From the NCBI GenBank assembly GCA_015062085.1, contig SUVI01000023.1, positions 1 to 32,251 on the forward strand: a DNA stretch of 32,251 nucleotides, in the 5' to 3' direction. Both the position numbers and the translations under genes were made by a program. This document shows, one piece after another, positions 1-9,087 of the stretch (the first letter of the stretch is position 1; every line of letters starts with the position of its first letter). The notes under the pieces were generated by a model. That model was given only the letters and a program-made list of their open reading frames with translations, was not told where the DNA came from and searched no databases. Origin of the DNA: Planctomycetaceae bacterium (GTDB lineage: Bacteria > Planctomycetota > Planctomycetia > Pirellulales > Thermoguttaceae).

Positions 1-39
1 AATGCTCAGGTTTCAGAAATTCAGAAAGGAGGCCGTTGA
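1..39 (+). CDS. C-terminal tail of an upstream gene (partial)
   Basis: The frame beginning at base 1 is open and ends in TGA at 37-39, giving the tail NAQVSEIQKGGR. This stop shares its A with the ATG of the next gene (TGATG), the usual layout of translationally coupled genes. GDYXXLXY proteins often follow a DUF2157 membrane protein gene, so this could be the end of such a gene. Twelve codons are too few to identify it, and the frame could be open by chance. Confidence 0.35.
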   Translation, partial: NAQVSEIQKGGR

Positions 40-614
40 TGAAACGCCGAATTTATCTGTGTGCCGTTTTTCTCGCGCAGGCCGCGTTTTTAGCGGGTCT
101 GCTCTGGTACGCCCTTCTTCCATTCGGACCGGATGCGGTCGAGATCGCCGTTCGGACCGAGCCGTTCGATCCGCGTGACTATTTCCGGGGCGATTACGTG
201 ATCTTGAACTACGAATTCAGCCGGGGACCGGAGACCGAAGGATCGGGCACTGTGTACGCTATCCTCGAGCAGGAAGACGGCTCGCACCTTTGGAAACTTG
301 CCGGATGGAGCGATACTCTTCCGGAACGGAACTTCCCAGGCGCGAAACGAGTCGCCATTCGCGGAAATGGTGTGCATGGAACTCAAATCCGGTACGGGAT
401 CGAGAAATTCTTTGTTGAGGAGGGGACCGGGACGGAGATCGAGAGGGCATCCTGGGCTTGGGAAAATCGCGGTCAGTATGATGTTGAGGTCACGCTGCGA
501 GTGACGCCGGACGGACGTGCGGCGGTCAAGGATGTGAAACTCGTGCCCGCAGGACCTCCAGCCGACTCGCCGATCGAGTTTTTTCCCTTGCTGTTGGAAG
601 ATCCGGTAAACTGA
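39..614 (+). CDS. GDYXXLXY domain protein, membrane-anchored
   Basis: This 191-residue protein has one N-terminal hydrophobic segment (about residues 5-27) followed by an extracytoplasmic domain. The family signature GDYVILNY is at residues 51-58, preceded by EPFDPRDYFR, as is typical of GDYXXLXY (DUF4401/DUF2157-associated) proteins. The molecular function of the family is not known to me. The ATG at 39 is chosen because AAAGGAGG at 25-32 lies six bases upstream; a TTG at 36 would also be in frame but is badly spaced. It overlaps the stop of the preceding frame by one base and is probably the last gene of its operon, since a convergent gene follows. Confidence 0.8.
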   Translation: MKRRIYLCAVFLAQAAFLAGLLWYALLPFGPDAVEIAVRTEPFDPRDYFRGDYVILNYEFSRGPETEGSGTVYAILEQEDGSHLWKLAGWSDTLPERNFPGAKRVAIRGNGVHGTQIRYGIEKFFVEEGTGTEIERASWAWENRGQYDVEVTLRVTPDGRAAVKDVKLVPAGPPADSPIEFFPLLLEDPVN

Positions 615-654
615 GATTTCAGTGTGCGGTAGTTGACGTAAAACGTTTCTGAAT

Positions 655-692
655 GCAAAAAACTCTGCGGACGGGATCTCATCCGCAGAGTT
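655..692 (-). terminator. Intrinsic terminator of the giant surface protein gene
   Basis: A perfect 11-bp stem (AACTCTGCGGA at 661-671 with its complement at 682-692) has a 10-base loop. Read on the minus strand it is followed directly by a T run. It lies about 20 bases after the TAA at 711-713. On the plus strand there is no U-tract, so it serves the minus-strand gene better than the plus-strand gene ending at 614. Confidence 0.75.
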
Positions 693-710
693 CTCACAAA
701 AAAGCTTCTT

Positions 711-3700
711 TTAGAGCGTGATCTCAAGGATCTCCGTCGGGAGGGAAGCCTCGAATTTACTGTCTTTTGCCGCAAGGACGCGGATCAGGTACGTACCCGA
801 CTTCAAACGCGTGAGCGTCGCGTCGGAAGTCTTCACGCTGACTGAACGCCATGTTTTTCCGCCGTTCGTGCTGTACTGGACCGTGTACTTTTGCGCGAGT
901 TTCGACACATCCGTTTTTGCCGGTGAATCAGACCAGTCGAGTGAGATGGAGTTCGACGTCGATGCCGTCACGCGGAAATTCGTCGGCGCGAGATACGTCG
1001 TCTTCGTCGTCTTAACATTCACTTTTGCGAATGCCGAGCCGGTCTTCTCGTTCGCGAACATTAATTCCAGTTTGTACTGGGTGTTACTCTGCGCGTTTGT
1101 GACGGTGAAGATGCCGTTCTGGAATTTCACGGTTTCGCCAGTCGAGAAATTTGCCGTTCCACAGCCGTTTTCGAGTACGAAAGTCTGTGAATTACCGTTC
1201 ATGCGGAACGTTACGGAGTTCGCGGCATTCGCAAGTTCTCCAGCGTAGTTGGTGACTTGGACTGCGAAAGAGTCGTCTTTGCACTGGTCTTTGAGCGCCG
1301 TGAGTTTCGGCGTAGTCAGCGGTGCGTAGACTGTCACGGTAACCGATCCCGAGGCGAGAGAGGCCTCAAAATTACTGTCTTTCGCCGCAAGGACGCGGAT
1401 CTGATACTCACCCGGTTTCATGCGCGAGAGTGTCGTTTCCGTTCCGTTTACGTTGGCAGATCTCCACGATTTTCCGCCGTCGGTACTGTATTGGACGGTG
1501 TACTTTTGCGCAAACCTCGACGCATCTGTTTTCGCATGAGCCTCCGACCAGCTAACGGAGATCGTGTTCGCTCCTGTCGAAACCGCGCTGATGTTCGTCG
1601 GTGCGAGGTACGTCGTTTTTGTCGTCTTGACGTTCACTTTTGCGAATGCCGAGCCGGTCTTCTCGTTCGCGAACATCAATTCCAGTTTGTACTGTGTGTT
1701 GGCTTTTGCATTTGTGACGGTGAAGATGCCGTTCTGGAATTTCACGGTTTCACCAGTCGAGAAATTTGCCGTTCCGCAGCCGTTTTCGAGTGCGAAAGTC
1801 TGTGAATTCCCGTTCATTCGGAAGGTCACGGAGTTCGCATCACTCGTAAGTTCTCCCGTGTAGTTCGTCACTTGGACTGCGAACGTGTCGTCTTTGCACT
1901 GGTCCTTGGGCACTGCGAGTTTCGGCGTAGTCAGCGGTGCGTAGACCGTCACGGAGACCGGATCTGAAGCAGTGGAAGCCTCAAAATTTCGGTCCTTCAC
2001 CGCAAGGACACGGATCAGATACTCACCCGGTTTCATGCGCGAGAGCACCGCATTCGTTCCATTTGCGTTGACCGAGCGCCAAGACCTCCCGCCGTCCGCG
2101 CTGTACTGGACGGTGTACTTTTGCGCGAGCTGCGGCACATTTGTGTTCGTCTGAGACGCAGACCATTCAAGTGCGATCGAATTTCCGGAGACCGCGAGCA
2201 CTCGGAGGTTCGTCGGAGCAAGGTACGCCTTATTTTCTGTTTGTGCCTTTACGGTTTCCGACCACGCAGAGTTAAAGTAGTCGCCCACTCCGTTTGCTTT
2301 CGCGCGGAAGAAGTACGTCGTACTCGTATTCAGTTTCGTGACTGTTTGTATTCCGGACGCGGTAAATGTTAGCGTTCGGGCGTTGGTGAAATTCTCGTTT
2401 TCTGCGTATTCCAGCGTGTAGCTGTTTGCATGCGCAACATTTTCGATCATCAGTGAGACCGTGTTTGCGCCATTGGCAGATGCTGTGAGTACCGGAGCGG
2501 GAAGCGTGATCCTTTTCGTCGTTGTGCTTGCAGTTTTTGACCACGCGGAGTCGGAGTAATTGCCTGTGCCGTTCACTTTCAGACGGAAGAAGTACTTCGT
2601 GTTCGCGTTCAGGCCCGTGACTGTCTGAGTGCCGGACACGGTGAACGTCAGCGTTTGAGCGTTGGTGAAATTGGAGTTTTCAGCGTATTCGAGCGTGTAA
2701 CCGGCGGCGTTCTTGATGTTCTCGATCGTCACGGTGACGGAATCCGGTGCCGCTGCCGAGACGGTGAGCGACGGAGTCGAAAGAGCGATCTTTTCCGTTT
2801 GCGCGCTTGCGGTTTCGGACCACACGGAGTCGGCATAGGCCCCCGTACCGTTTGCTTTCACACGGAAATAGTACATTGTGTTAGCCGCCAATCCCGTGAC
2901 CGCCTGCGTTCCGGATGTGGTGAACGTTTTCGTCCGAGCGTTCGTGAAGTTGGCATTCGTCGAATATTCCAGCGTGTAGCCGCTCGCATTCTGCACGTTT
3001 CCTATCGTTACCGTGACCGAATCAGAACTCGCGGCCTGAGCGGTGAGCGACGGGATGGAAAGCGTGATCTTTTCCGTCGTGACGCTCTCGGTTTCCGACC
3101 ACGCGGAGTCGGCACGGTTTTCCGTTCCGTTTGCTTTCACGCGGAAGAAGTACGTCGTGTTCGCGTTCAGGCCCGTGACCGTCTGCGTACCGGCGTTGGT
3201 GAAAGACCGTGTTTGTGCGTTGGTGAAATTCGCGTTTACGGCGTATTCGAGCGTGTAACCGGAAGCGTTTTCCGAGTTCCCGATCGTCAGCGAGACGGAG
3301 TTTGCGCCATCAGCGGAGACTGTGAGCGCCGGTACCGGGCATGTAGGACAGGAAACGGAGATGACCTGATTGCCGCTTATGATGGTCATCGGCAGAGAGG
3401 GGACCGTTGATGATTTTGTTGCGATTTCTTCTCCATCGGCATTTTTGAAAATAGATCCATCGTCTGACAAAATTTTCAGGGTATTCACTGCCCCAGGCGC
3501 GACTGTGATCTTACGCAACTGCGGAATTTTGCGGATCGAAAGGAATTGAAGGGCTGTACAATTGGAAAAGTCCAGCTCTATAAATGCGTTTCCGTAAACG
3601 TACACACTTTGGAGAGAACGGCACGCCGAAAAGTCAAGAGCTGTGAAACTGTTTTGGTAACAGATCAGGTCGACAAGGTTCACACATTCGGAAAGATCCA

Positions 3701-6700
3701 GAGTCGTAAGCCTGTTTCCTTGACAATTTAAAGCCGTAATGTTCGTGCAGCCGGAAATATCTATCGAAGTCAGCTTGCATTGATCGCATTGCAGATTTTG
3801 AAGCGCGGTACATCCCGAAACGTTTAATGTTGTGACCTTGCTGCTGTTACAATGCAAACTGGAAAGAGACGTACAGTTCGAAGCATCCAGCGACGTGAGC
3901 GTCGTTCCCGCAACGTTCAGAACGGTAATCGAAGTGCATTCGGAAATATTCAGTCCCGTAACTGCGTTTCGGAGAAGCCGCAGTGTCGTCAGATACGTGC
4001 ATCCGGAAACATCCAGAAAACCGATCAGTTTTTGATCATCCGGAGTGTATGCCGGGCGCTGCCAATCGATCTCGCTGATCCGCATGATACCATCGACGTT
4101 TTCCCACGTGACGCCAGCCCAGGTACTCGGATCGTGGATCGTGAATGCGGAGTTCAGTTTCGTTCCGTTCATCACTCCATTTTCGTCGGTCTGCGTGAGG
4201 AATGATGCGAGGCGGAGGTAATCGTGTCGGTCATACGCCGGCATCTCAATGTCGGATCCGGAGGCGAGTGTGACTATCGTCATCCAGCCTTCATTTTCAT
4301 TATTCGTAATGAACATGGGAAGAACCGGGAGCGTACAGCTGGAGCTGCCGATCATTCCTCCCAGCACATTTTGAAAATCACTGCCGTTGGATTCGATCAC
4401 CAGTTTACCGACTGCGCTTTCCGAGACCAATACTTTGTCCAGCAGCGGCATGTCGGAAATTTCGAGTTTTTCAAGAAACTCACAGTTCGAAATATCCAGT
4501 GTGGTAATTGGATTGCTGTAACACGAGAGCTTCGTCAAAGCCGTACAGCCGGAAACATCCAGCGAAGTGAGGGCGTTATCGCCGCAAAGCAGTTTTTCCA
4601 GTGTTTGGCACGAGGACAAGTCAAGCGACTCGAGACTGCTTTCGATACAGCGCAGGGTTTTAAGAGCTGTACAGTCGGTGATATTCAATTCACGAAGTTT
4701 GGCATTATCGTAACAGTACAGCAGCGATAAAGCCGTGCATCCGGAAACATCCAACACCTCAAGATCGGCATTTTCATGAAGATCGATTATTTGGAGGCTG
4801 GTACAGCCAGACAGGTTTACGGATATGACATTGTCATTTCCGCAGAACATAAAATCTGTAATGTTCGTAAACCCGGAAAGATCGAGAGTGCCGCAAAGGT
4901 CTTTGTTGCTCCAGTGAATGAGGTAGACCCGCCTCGTCCCATTTATGGAGTTCCAGGTAAGACTGCCCCACGTTGTTACTTTGTTCGGATCGTAGTTGGG
5001 ATTCAGTTTCGTGCCGTTTTTCACGCCGTTTTCGTCGGTCTGTTCGAGGAAAGACTGGAGCTTGAGGCATTCCGTTTCATCGTATCCGGCGAACGGAGAA
5101 ACTTCTTCTGTCGTGACGCTCACCGTTTCCGACCACTCGGAGTCGAAATAGACTCCTGAACCCTTTGCTTTTACGCGGAAATAGTACGTTGTATTCGCGT
5201 TCAGGCCAGTGATCGACTTTGATTGAGAGTAGAGGAGCTGCAGCGTTTGCGCGTTGGTGAAATCCGCGTTTTCCGAATATTCCAGTATGTATGGGAATGG
5301 GTAGTCAACTTCTTCGAACGTTACGAGGACGGCATCGGAACCGGAGGGGAAGACACTGAACGCCGGGACGGGCAGAACGGCACTCTCGAACGTGATCTGG
5401 CGCGTTCCTTTGGTATTGAAGGCCGTAAAGGGAAGGAGCGACGGCGTGAAGATCCCATCCTCGGTCAGCGTGCCGGCATTTTCCGGATACTGCCAGGAAT
5501 CATCCAACGGATCGATCAGGATCTGGAGTTCTCCGAGGACCTCTTCAGACAGCAGGACCGTTTCCAAATGTTCCTCTACCAGTATCAGTTCCTTGAGAGT
5601 GTTCTGGGCCGAAAGGTTCACAAAATTGAAGTCATTTCCTTGCAGCCAAACGTTTTGCAGTGCGGAACAGCCGCGCAGTTCGAGTTCATCGATGCCAATA
5701 TCGTGAAGAACCAAGGTCTCTAAGTGAGCACAGTCGGAAAGATCCAGCTGCCCGGCAAGATCCAAAGAAACTCCAGGTACCCAATGAATACTCTTCACGT
5801 GCTTTACACCGTCGATCTCCTCCCACGTGATGCCGGACCAGGTGCTTGCGTTATCGGCATCGTACGCGGGGTCCAGTTTCGTGCCGTTCTTCACGCCGTT
5901 TGCGTCGGTTCTTTCAAGGAATGTACGAAGCTGGGTACATTCGGTCTCATCGTATGTGAGGGAAGGAGTCTCGACGACAGTCGTGAAACTCTGCCATTCA
6001 GAATACGCGTATTCCAGCACGGGCCAGAGTACTTGCGCACATGTGCGGATGTAGTACGTCGTACCGGGCTGGAGGTCCGTGAGCGTGTTCGTTCCCACCT
6101 CGGCACTCCAGAATTTGGCATCGGAGTAGTCCGCTTTCGTTGCAATTTCCAGCAGATATTCATCTGCTTTGGGGACGCTCTCTACATTGAGCGTTACGGA
6201 GTGTGCGTCGACAGATTGTATCGTAAACACCGGGGCAGCAAGTTTGATCCCATCGCCGATGGTGAAGGTGCGAACGACCGTATTGTTTGCTTCATTGTAC
6301 TCATCAACGTCATTTCCAGAGTCGATCGTCAGTGTCAGCGTGTAAACACCGGCAGCCAGTGTCCCCATATATTTGTCGGTGGTACGATAAAAATATCCCT
6401 GGTCGATCGAATCGTAAGAAAAGGTCTTTATCTCCGGCTCAGTGAGGTTTCCTCCCTCAAGGGTGAGTGTACAGGAAATATCGCCGGATGGCAAAAATGA
6501 ATAATTCGCAAAGGAAAAACTCACATAGACCTCACTGTATTCGGGGAGGTTATCTACGGCGACAGTACTTTCAGACCCCGACTGTATGAACAAACAATCG
6601 CTCCAGCCGTAGTTTGTGGGAACGTACGGCGCCAGCTCGCCTGGAGCATGGGTATCGTACGGCATATTCAGGAAATGGAGATCTTCCAGATAGCCGGTGT

Positions 6701-8276
6701 CTCCGCCGTATTCAACGTCTGGGTGCGGAAAATGGTACCTCCCAGCCTCCTCATCGTATGTGATCTCGTATGTGGTGAGTTTATCGGTCATATCGTTAGA
6801 GTCGGCAACGATCAGTCCGGTGTACCGCTCAAGTTCGTCGACAGTGTAGGCTGTGTCGTAAGTGTATCCGTAAAGAGACATAGCGTGTCCGCCCGTACGA
6901 TTCCCGTTCGCATCATAGGCACCAACAGACAGTCCAACCGCAGTATAATGATCCTTAAGATTTCGGTCCATTTCCTGCATCGTGTCGGCAGTTACTCTGA
7001 AACAGTCCGCGTAACTGTACGCTTCCGCTAACTCTTCAAGAGAATAGAAACCTCGAATGCTTCTGTAAGGATCCTTAGGAATACTATGGCCGTCGTATTC
7101 CCCGGTGAAGAACCAGAGAAGGCCGCTTTGGATAGTTCCTCCGGCATTTGCAAAATATTTGCGGAAATATTCCGAATAAATGGTGTCTGCAGCTGTCCGA
7201 TAATTGCTTTGCGCATATCGTGTCGCCCAGCCGGAATAATCGAGCATATTCGCCGCTGTTGCCGCCCAGCAGAGATTGCAGTCTACGCCTCCGGAGTAGG
7301 GATCTTCTTTGTCGGCATCGACATAGTCATCTGTTTTAAGTACCGCTGTGTTGATGATCGTCTGTACTTTCTCGGCATCAGCAGCCTCAATGCCGGTCAG
7401 GTACGCCCACTGTGTTCCGCCGAGCCAGACTTCCCCCGTCCACCTTTTTTGCGTGTCCGTGATAGTCGTGTCTTCTGTATTTTCGGCCAAAGTTCCCAGC
7501 TGATCAATGGAAATTTCCGCTCCGGCACTGACTGCGGATGAAGAGGTGGTCCTGTTCTCCACCGTCATCGTGCCGTCTGTCGGCGTGTCGGCTGTCGGCG
7601 TGTCGTCAGTTTCTTCTAGAAGAAAAGAGATGCCCTCAGCATAAACCTGCGCATCGGAACTGAACCAGAGCAGTTCTTTCGGCGCGGCAGCGCGGTCAGT
7701 GCTGCCGGCAAATGTGACCGTGTCGAGGAACACTGTTCCGGAATCGATCAGTACCACGGACGCTCCAAGAGGCGAGTCGGTCAGCGCGGCATCCGGAGAC
7801 GCACTGCCGGTGAAGAGCATACCGCCAAGAGAAAGGCACGTATTGGTTCCCGTGACGGTCAGAATGTCGGTCAGCTGCACGGCATCGAGAATAAGCGGTG
7901 AGTCGCCGAGACCTACGATGGTGAGCGAGCCGGAAATTGCCGAATCGATGTTGACGGCAAGTTTGTCCGTCGGCACAGTGAACGTGAGCGTATTGTGATC
8001 CGCAGAAGTCCGTACAGCGATCAGGTCGGAATTTTCAGTCCGCGCGGCAGTTTCAACGGCTTCCTTCAATTCGGCCAAGCCGTCCCCTTCCGCAAGATCC
8101 AGCGTGATGATGTTCAGACCGTCCGCTGTTTCAGGAAGTGCCAGCGCGGAATATTTTGCTGTCAATTCCTCGAATTCCCCCGAATCAAAAGGGACGGCAC
8201 TCAAAAGGCGGCGATCTTCAAGGGATTCAAATTTTAGTGCGCGGCGTTTGTTTTCAGAATGTTTTTTGTATGTCAT
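711..8276 (-). CDS. Giant exported multidomain protein with IdeS/Mac-like cysteine peptidase, LRR and Fn3 repeats
   Basis: This protein has 2,521 residues. Residues 19-27 (LEDRRLLSA) form the planctomycete LEPR-XLL-type N-terminal export motif. Residues about 280-560 resemble IdeS/Mac-1 (peptidase family C66): C336 in NLCWAATAANML, H464 in GGHAMSLYGY and D492 in VADSND match the Cys, His and Asp of that family in order and local context. A CARDB-like domain follows (about 570-685, ending in DEYNEANNTV). Next come an Fn3-like domain, then three blocks that each start with a W-bearing cap (about 770, 1063 and 1350) and continue as leucine-rich repeats of the form LDVSGCTAL..L.C. Four Fn3-like repeats occupy 1644-2017. 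Two near-identical 205-residue units and a partial third complete the C-terminus. There is no visible dockerin or sortase signal. AAAGGA (complement of 8285-8290) lies eight bases before ATG. It is likely a secreted or cell-surface protein; the peptidase target is unknown. Confidence 0.85.
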   Translation of the reverse strand: MTYKKHSENKRRALKFESLEDRRLLSAVPFDSGEFEELTAKYSALALPETADGLNIITLDLAEGDGLAELKEAVETAARTENSDLIAVRTSADHNTLTFTVPTDKLAVNIDSAISGSLTIVGLGDSPLILDAVQLTDILTVTGTNTCLSLGGMLFTGSASPDAALTDSPLGASVVLIDSGTVFLDTVTFAGSTDRAAAPKELLWFSSDAQVYAEGISFLLEETDDTPTADTPTDGTMTVENRTTSSSAVSAGAEISIDQLGTLAENTEDTTITDTQKRWTGEVWLGGTQWAYLTGIEAADAEKVQTIINTAVLKTDDYVDADKEDPYSGGVDCNLCWAATAANMLDYSGWATRYAQSNYRTAADTIYSEYFRKYFANAGGTIQSGLLWFFTGEYDGHSIPKDPYRSIRGFYSLEELAEAYSYADCFRVTADTMQEMDRNLKDHYTAVGLSVGAYDANGNRTGGHAMSLYGYTYDTAYTVDELERYTGLIVADSNDMTDKLTTYEITYDEEAGRYHFPHPDVEYGGDTGYLEDLHFLNMPYDTHAPGELAPYVPTNYGWSDCLFIQSGSESTVAVDNLPEYSEVYVSFSFANYSFLPSGDISCTLTLEGGNLTEPEIKTFSYDSIDQGYFYRTTDKYMGTLAAGVYTLTLTIDSGNDVDEYNEANNTVVRTFTIGDGIKLAAPVFTIQSVDAHSVTLNVESVPKADEYLLEIATKADYSDAKFWSAEVGTNTLTDLQPGTTYYIRTCAQVLWPVLEYAYSEWQSFTTVVETPSLTYDETECTQLRTFLERTDANGVKNGTKLDPAYDADNASTWSGITWEEIDGVKHVKSIHWVPGVSLDLAGQLDLSDCAHLETLVLHDIGIDELELRGCSALQNVWLQGNDFNFVNLSAQNTLKELILVEEHLETVLLSEEVLGELQILIDPLDDSWQYPENAGTLTEDGIFTPSLLPFTAFNTKGTRQITFESAVLPVPAFSVFPSGSDAVLVTFEEVDYPFPYILEYSENADFTNAQTLQLLYSQSKSITGLNANTTYYFRVKAKGSGVYFDSEWSETVSVTTEEVSPFAGYDETECLKLQSFLEQTDENGVKNGTKLNPNYDPNKVTTWGSLTWNSINGTRRVYLIHWSNKDLCGTLDLSGFTNITDFMFCGNDNVISVNLSGCTSLQIIDLHENADLEVLDVSGCTALSLLYCYDNAKLRELNITDCTALKTLRCIESSLESLDLSSCQTLEKLLCGDNALTSLDVSGCTALTKLSCYSNPITTLDISNCEFLEKLEISDMPLLDKVLVSESAVGKLVIESNGSDFQNVLGGMIGSSSCTLPVLPMFITNNENEGWMTIVTLASGSDIEMPAYDRHDYLRLASFLTQTDENGVMNGTKLNSAFTIHDPSTWAGVTWENVDGIMRISEIDWQRPAYTPDDQKLIGFLDVSGCTYLTTLRLLRNAVTGLNISECTSITVLNVAGTTLTSLDASNCTSLSSLHCNSSKVTTLNVSGCTALQNLQCDQCKLTSIDISGCTNITALNCQGNRLTTLDLSECVNLVDLICYQNSFTALDFSACRSLQSVYVYGNAFIELDFSNCTALQFLSIRKIPQLRKITVAPGAVNTLKILSDDGSIFKNADGEEIATKSSTVPSLPMTIISGNQVISVSCPTCPVPALTVSADGANSVSLTIGNSENASGYTLEYAVNANFTNAQTRSFTNAGTQTVTGLNANTTYFFRVKANGTENRADSAWSETESVTTEKITLSIPSLTAQAASSDSVTVTIGNVQNASGYTLEYSTNANFTNARTKTFTTSGTQAVTGLAANTMYYFRVKANGTGAYADSVWSETASAQTEKIALSTPSLTVSAAAPDSVTVTIENIKNAAGYTLEYAENSNFTNAQTLTFTVSGTQTVTGLNANTKYFFRLKVNGTGNYSDSAWSKTASTTTKRITLPAPVLTASANGANTVSLMIENVAHANSYTLEYAENENFTNARTLTFTASGIQTVTKLNTSTTYFFRAKANGVGDYFNSAWSETVKAQTENKAYLAPTNLRVLAVSGNSIALEWSASQTNTNVPQLAQKYTVQYSADGGRSWRSVNANGTNAVLSRMKPGEYLIRVLAVKDRNFEASTASDPVSVTVYAPLTTPKLAVPKDQCKDDTFAVQVTNYTGELTSDANSVTFRMNGNSQTFALENGCGTANFSTGETVKFQNGIFTVTNAKANTQYKLELMFANEKTGSAFAKVNVKTTKTTYLAPTNISAVSTGANTISVSWSEAHAKTDASRFAQKYTVQYSTDGGKSWRSANVNGTETTLSRMKPGEYQIRVLAAKDSNFEASLASGSVTVTVYAPLTTPKLTALKDQCKDDSFAVQVTNYAGELANAANSVTFRMNGNSQTFVLENGCGTANFSTGETVKFQNGIFTVTNAQSNTQYKLELMFANEKTGSAFAKVNVKTTKTTYLAPTNFRVTASTSNSISLDWSDSPAKTDVSKLAQKYTVQYSTNGGKTWRSVSVKTSDATLTRLKSGTYLIRVLAAKDSKFEASLPTEILEITL
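996..2225 (-). repeat. Two tandem 615-bp (205-residue) in-gene repeats
   Basis: Units at 1611-2225 and 996-1610 each encode an Fn3-like module starting YLAPTN followed by a module starting with a YAPLTTPKL-like stretch. They are close to identical in long stretches, and a partial third unit (711-995) follows. The exact multiple of three and the high DNA identity point to recent tandem duplication or gene conversion within the coding sequence. Confidence 0.85.
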
Positions 8277-8308
8277 CTTAAAAATCCTTTAAAGTCATGA
8301 TGCTTCGA

Positions 8309-8328
8309 TGTGATCGATCCAGATCACA
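8309..8328. promoter_or_regulatory. Palindrome near the start of transcription of the giant gene
   Basis: TGTGATC at 8309-8315 and GATCACA at 8322-8328 are perfect inverted repeats separated by six bases. The predicted -10 is at 8340-8345, so this site sits just downstream of the expected transcription start and before the Shine-Dalgarno sequence. It could be an operator or an RNA hairpin. The half-sites resemble those of CRP, but the spacing is different. Confidence 0.45.
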
Positions 8329-8339
8329 CCATAATATTG

Positions 8340-8372
8340 ATTCTATTGTTTTTGCCCCAAAAGTCAAGGGGG
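8340..8372 (-). promoter_or_regulatory. Sigma70-type promoter of the giant gene (C-tract type)
   Basis: On the minus strand CCCCC is followed by TTGACT (complement of 8362-8367), a 16-base spacer and TAGAAT (complement of 8340-8345). AT-rich sequence containing CGATTTTT and its complement lies upstream at 8380-8396 and could act as an UP element. The expected start is about 55 bases before the ATG at 8276. Confidence 0.65.
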
Positions 8373-8439
8373 TATTGTGCGATTTTTAAAAAATCGAGAT
8401 TTTTTTTGTGAAACGCTGTTAGAATAGGTTTTGTAACAT

Positions 8440-9054
8440 TTAATGGGTCTTTCTGTACAGCGCGTGTGCCTCGATATAGCGAACGACACTGTCCGGCGTC
8501 TGGTAACGGATACTTTCCCCCTTCGCAGTACGTTCACGTATCTCGGAACTTGAAAATGCGACCGCCGGCATTGGGACTCGAGATTTTCGGATCCTGCGCA
8601 GACATGCAGGTGAAGCGACTCCGGAAAGAAAATGGAGATCCTCCACTTCGCAGCCGTTTCTTCCGATAACTGCCGGAGTTGCAAATTCACAGATCCTCGC
8701 CGGCTCGTACCAGTCGGGAAACGTTCGGAGCATATCTTCCCCCATGAGCAGAAATAGTTCCGCATCCGGGTACTTTCCATGAAGGTATTCGACCGTGTGT
8801 ACGGTGTAACTGACCTGTTTCTGCTTTAGCTCGAACGATTCCAGCACAAAAGCCGGATTTCCGCGTAACGCCAAGCGCAGCATCGCGACCCTGTCCGCTT
8901 CCGGCGTGAGGTACTTTCCCTGCTTGTGCGGCGGAATACGCGCTGGAATGAAAAGGACTCGATCCAGCTTCAGAGTCTCCCTCGCCGTTTCCGCCAAAAG
9001 CAGATGACCAAAATGGACCGGGTCGAACGTGCCTCCGTAAATGCCAATCCTCAT
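8440..9054 (-). CDS. nadD: Nicotinate-nucleotide adenylyltransferase
   Basis: NadD transfers AMP from ATP to nicotinate mononucleotide to give deamido-NAD, the penultimate step of NAD synthesis in the cytoplasm. The 204-residue protein has the normal family length. It starts with MRIGIYGGTFDPVHFGH, containing the nucleotidyltransferase HxGH motif at 14-17, and has the C-terminal S-S-x-x-x-R motif at 168-173. The start is fixed by this conserved N-terminus, although no good Shine-Dalgarno site precedes it. It is the third gene of a likely nadK - unknown - nadD operon, 33 bases after the preceding stop. Confidence 0.95.
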   Translation of the reverse strand: MRIGIYGGTFDPVHFGHLLLAETARETLKLDRVLFIPARIPPHKQGKYLTPEADRVAMLRLALRGNPAFVLESFELKQKQVSYTVHTVEYLHGKYPDAELFLLMGEDMLRTFPDWYEPARICEFATPAVIGRNGCEVEDLHFLSGVASPACLRRIRKSRVPMPAVAFSSSEIRERTAKGESIRYQTPDSVVRYIEAHALYRKTH

Positions 9055-9087
9055 ATGGTATTTTTCTAGTGAAATAGGGGCGTATTC

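Noticed and set aside
711..5400. CRISPR or non-coding tandem repeats
   Set aside because: The repeats are in-frame coding modules (Fn3 and LRR) of one intact open frame, with no spacer pattern.
8309..8328. CRP binding site
   Set aside because: TGTGA and TCACA are present but separated by 10 bases instead of 6, and it lies downstream of the promoter.
8401..8430. Plus-strand promoter with TAGAAT at about 8419
   Set aside because: The -35 is poor and transcription would run antisense into nadD with no gene to drive.
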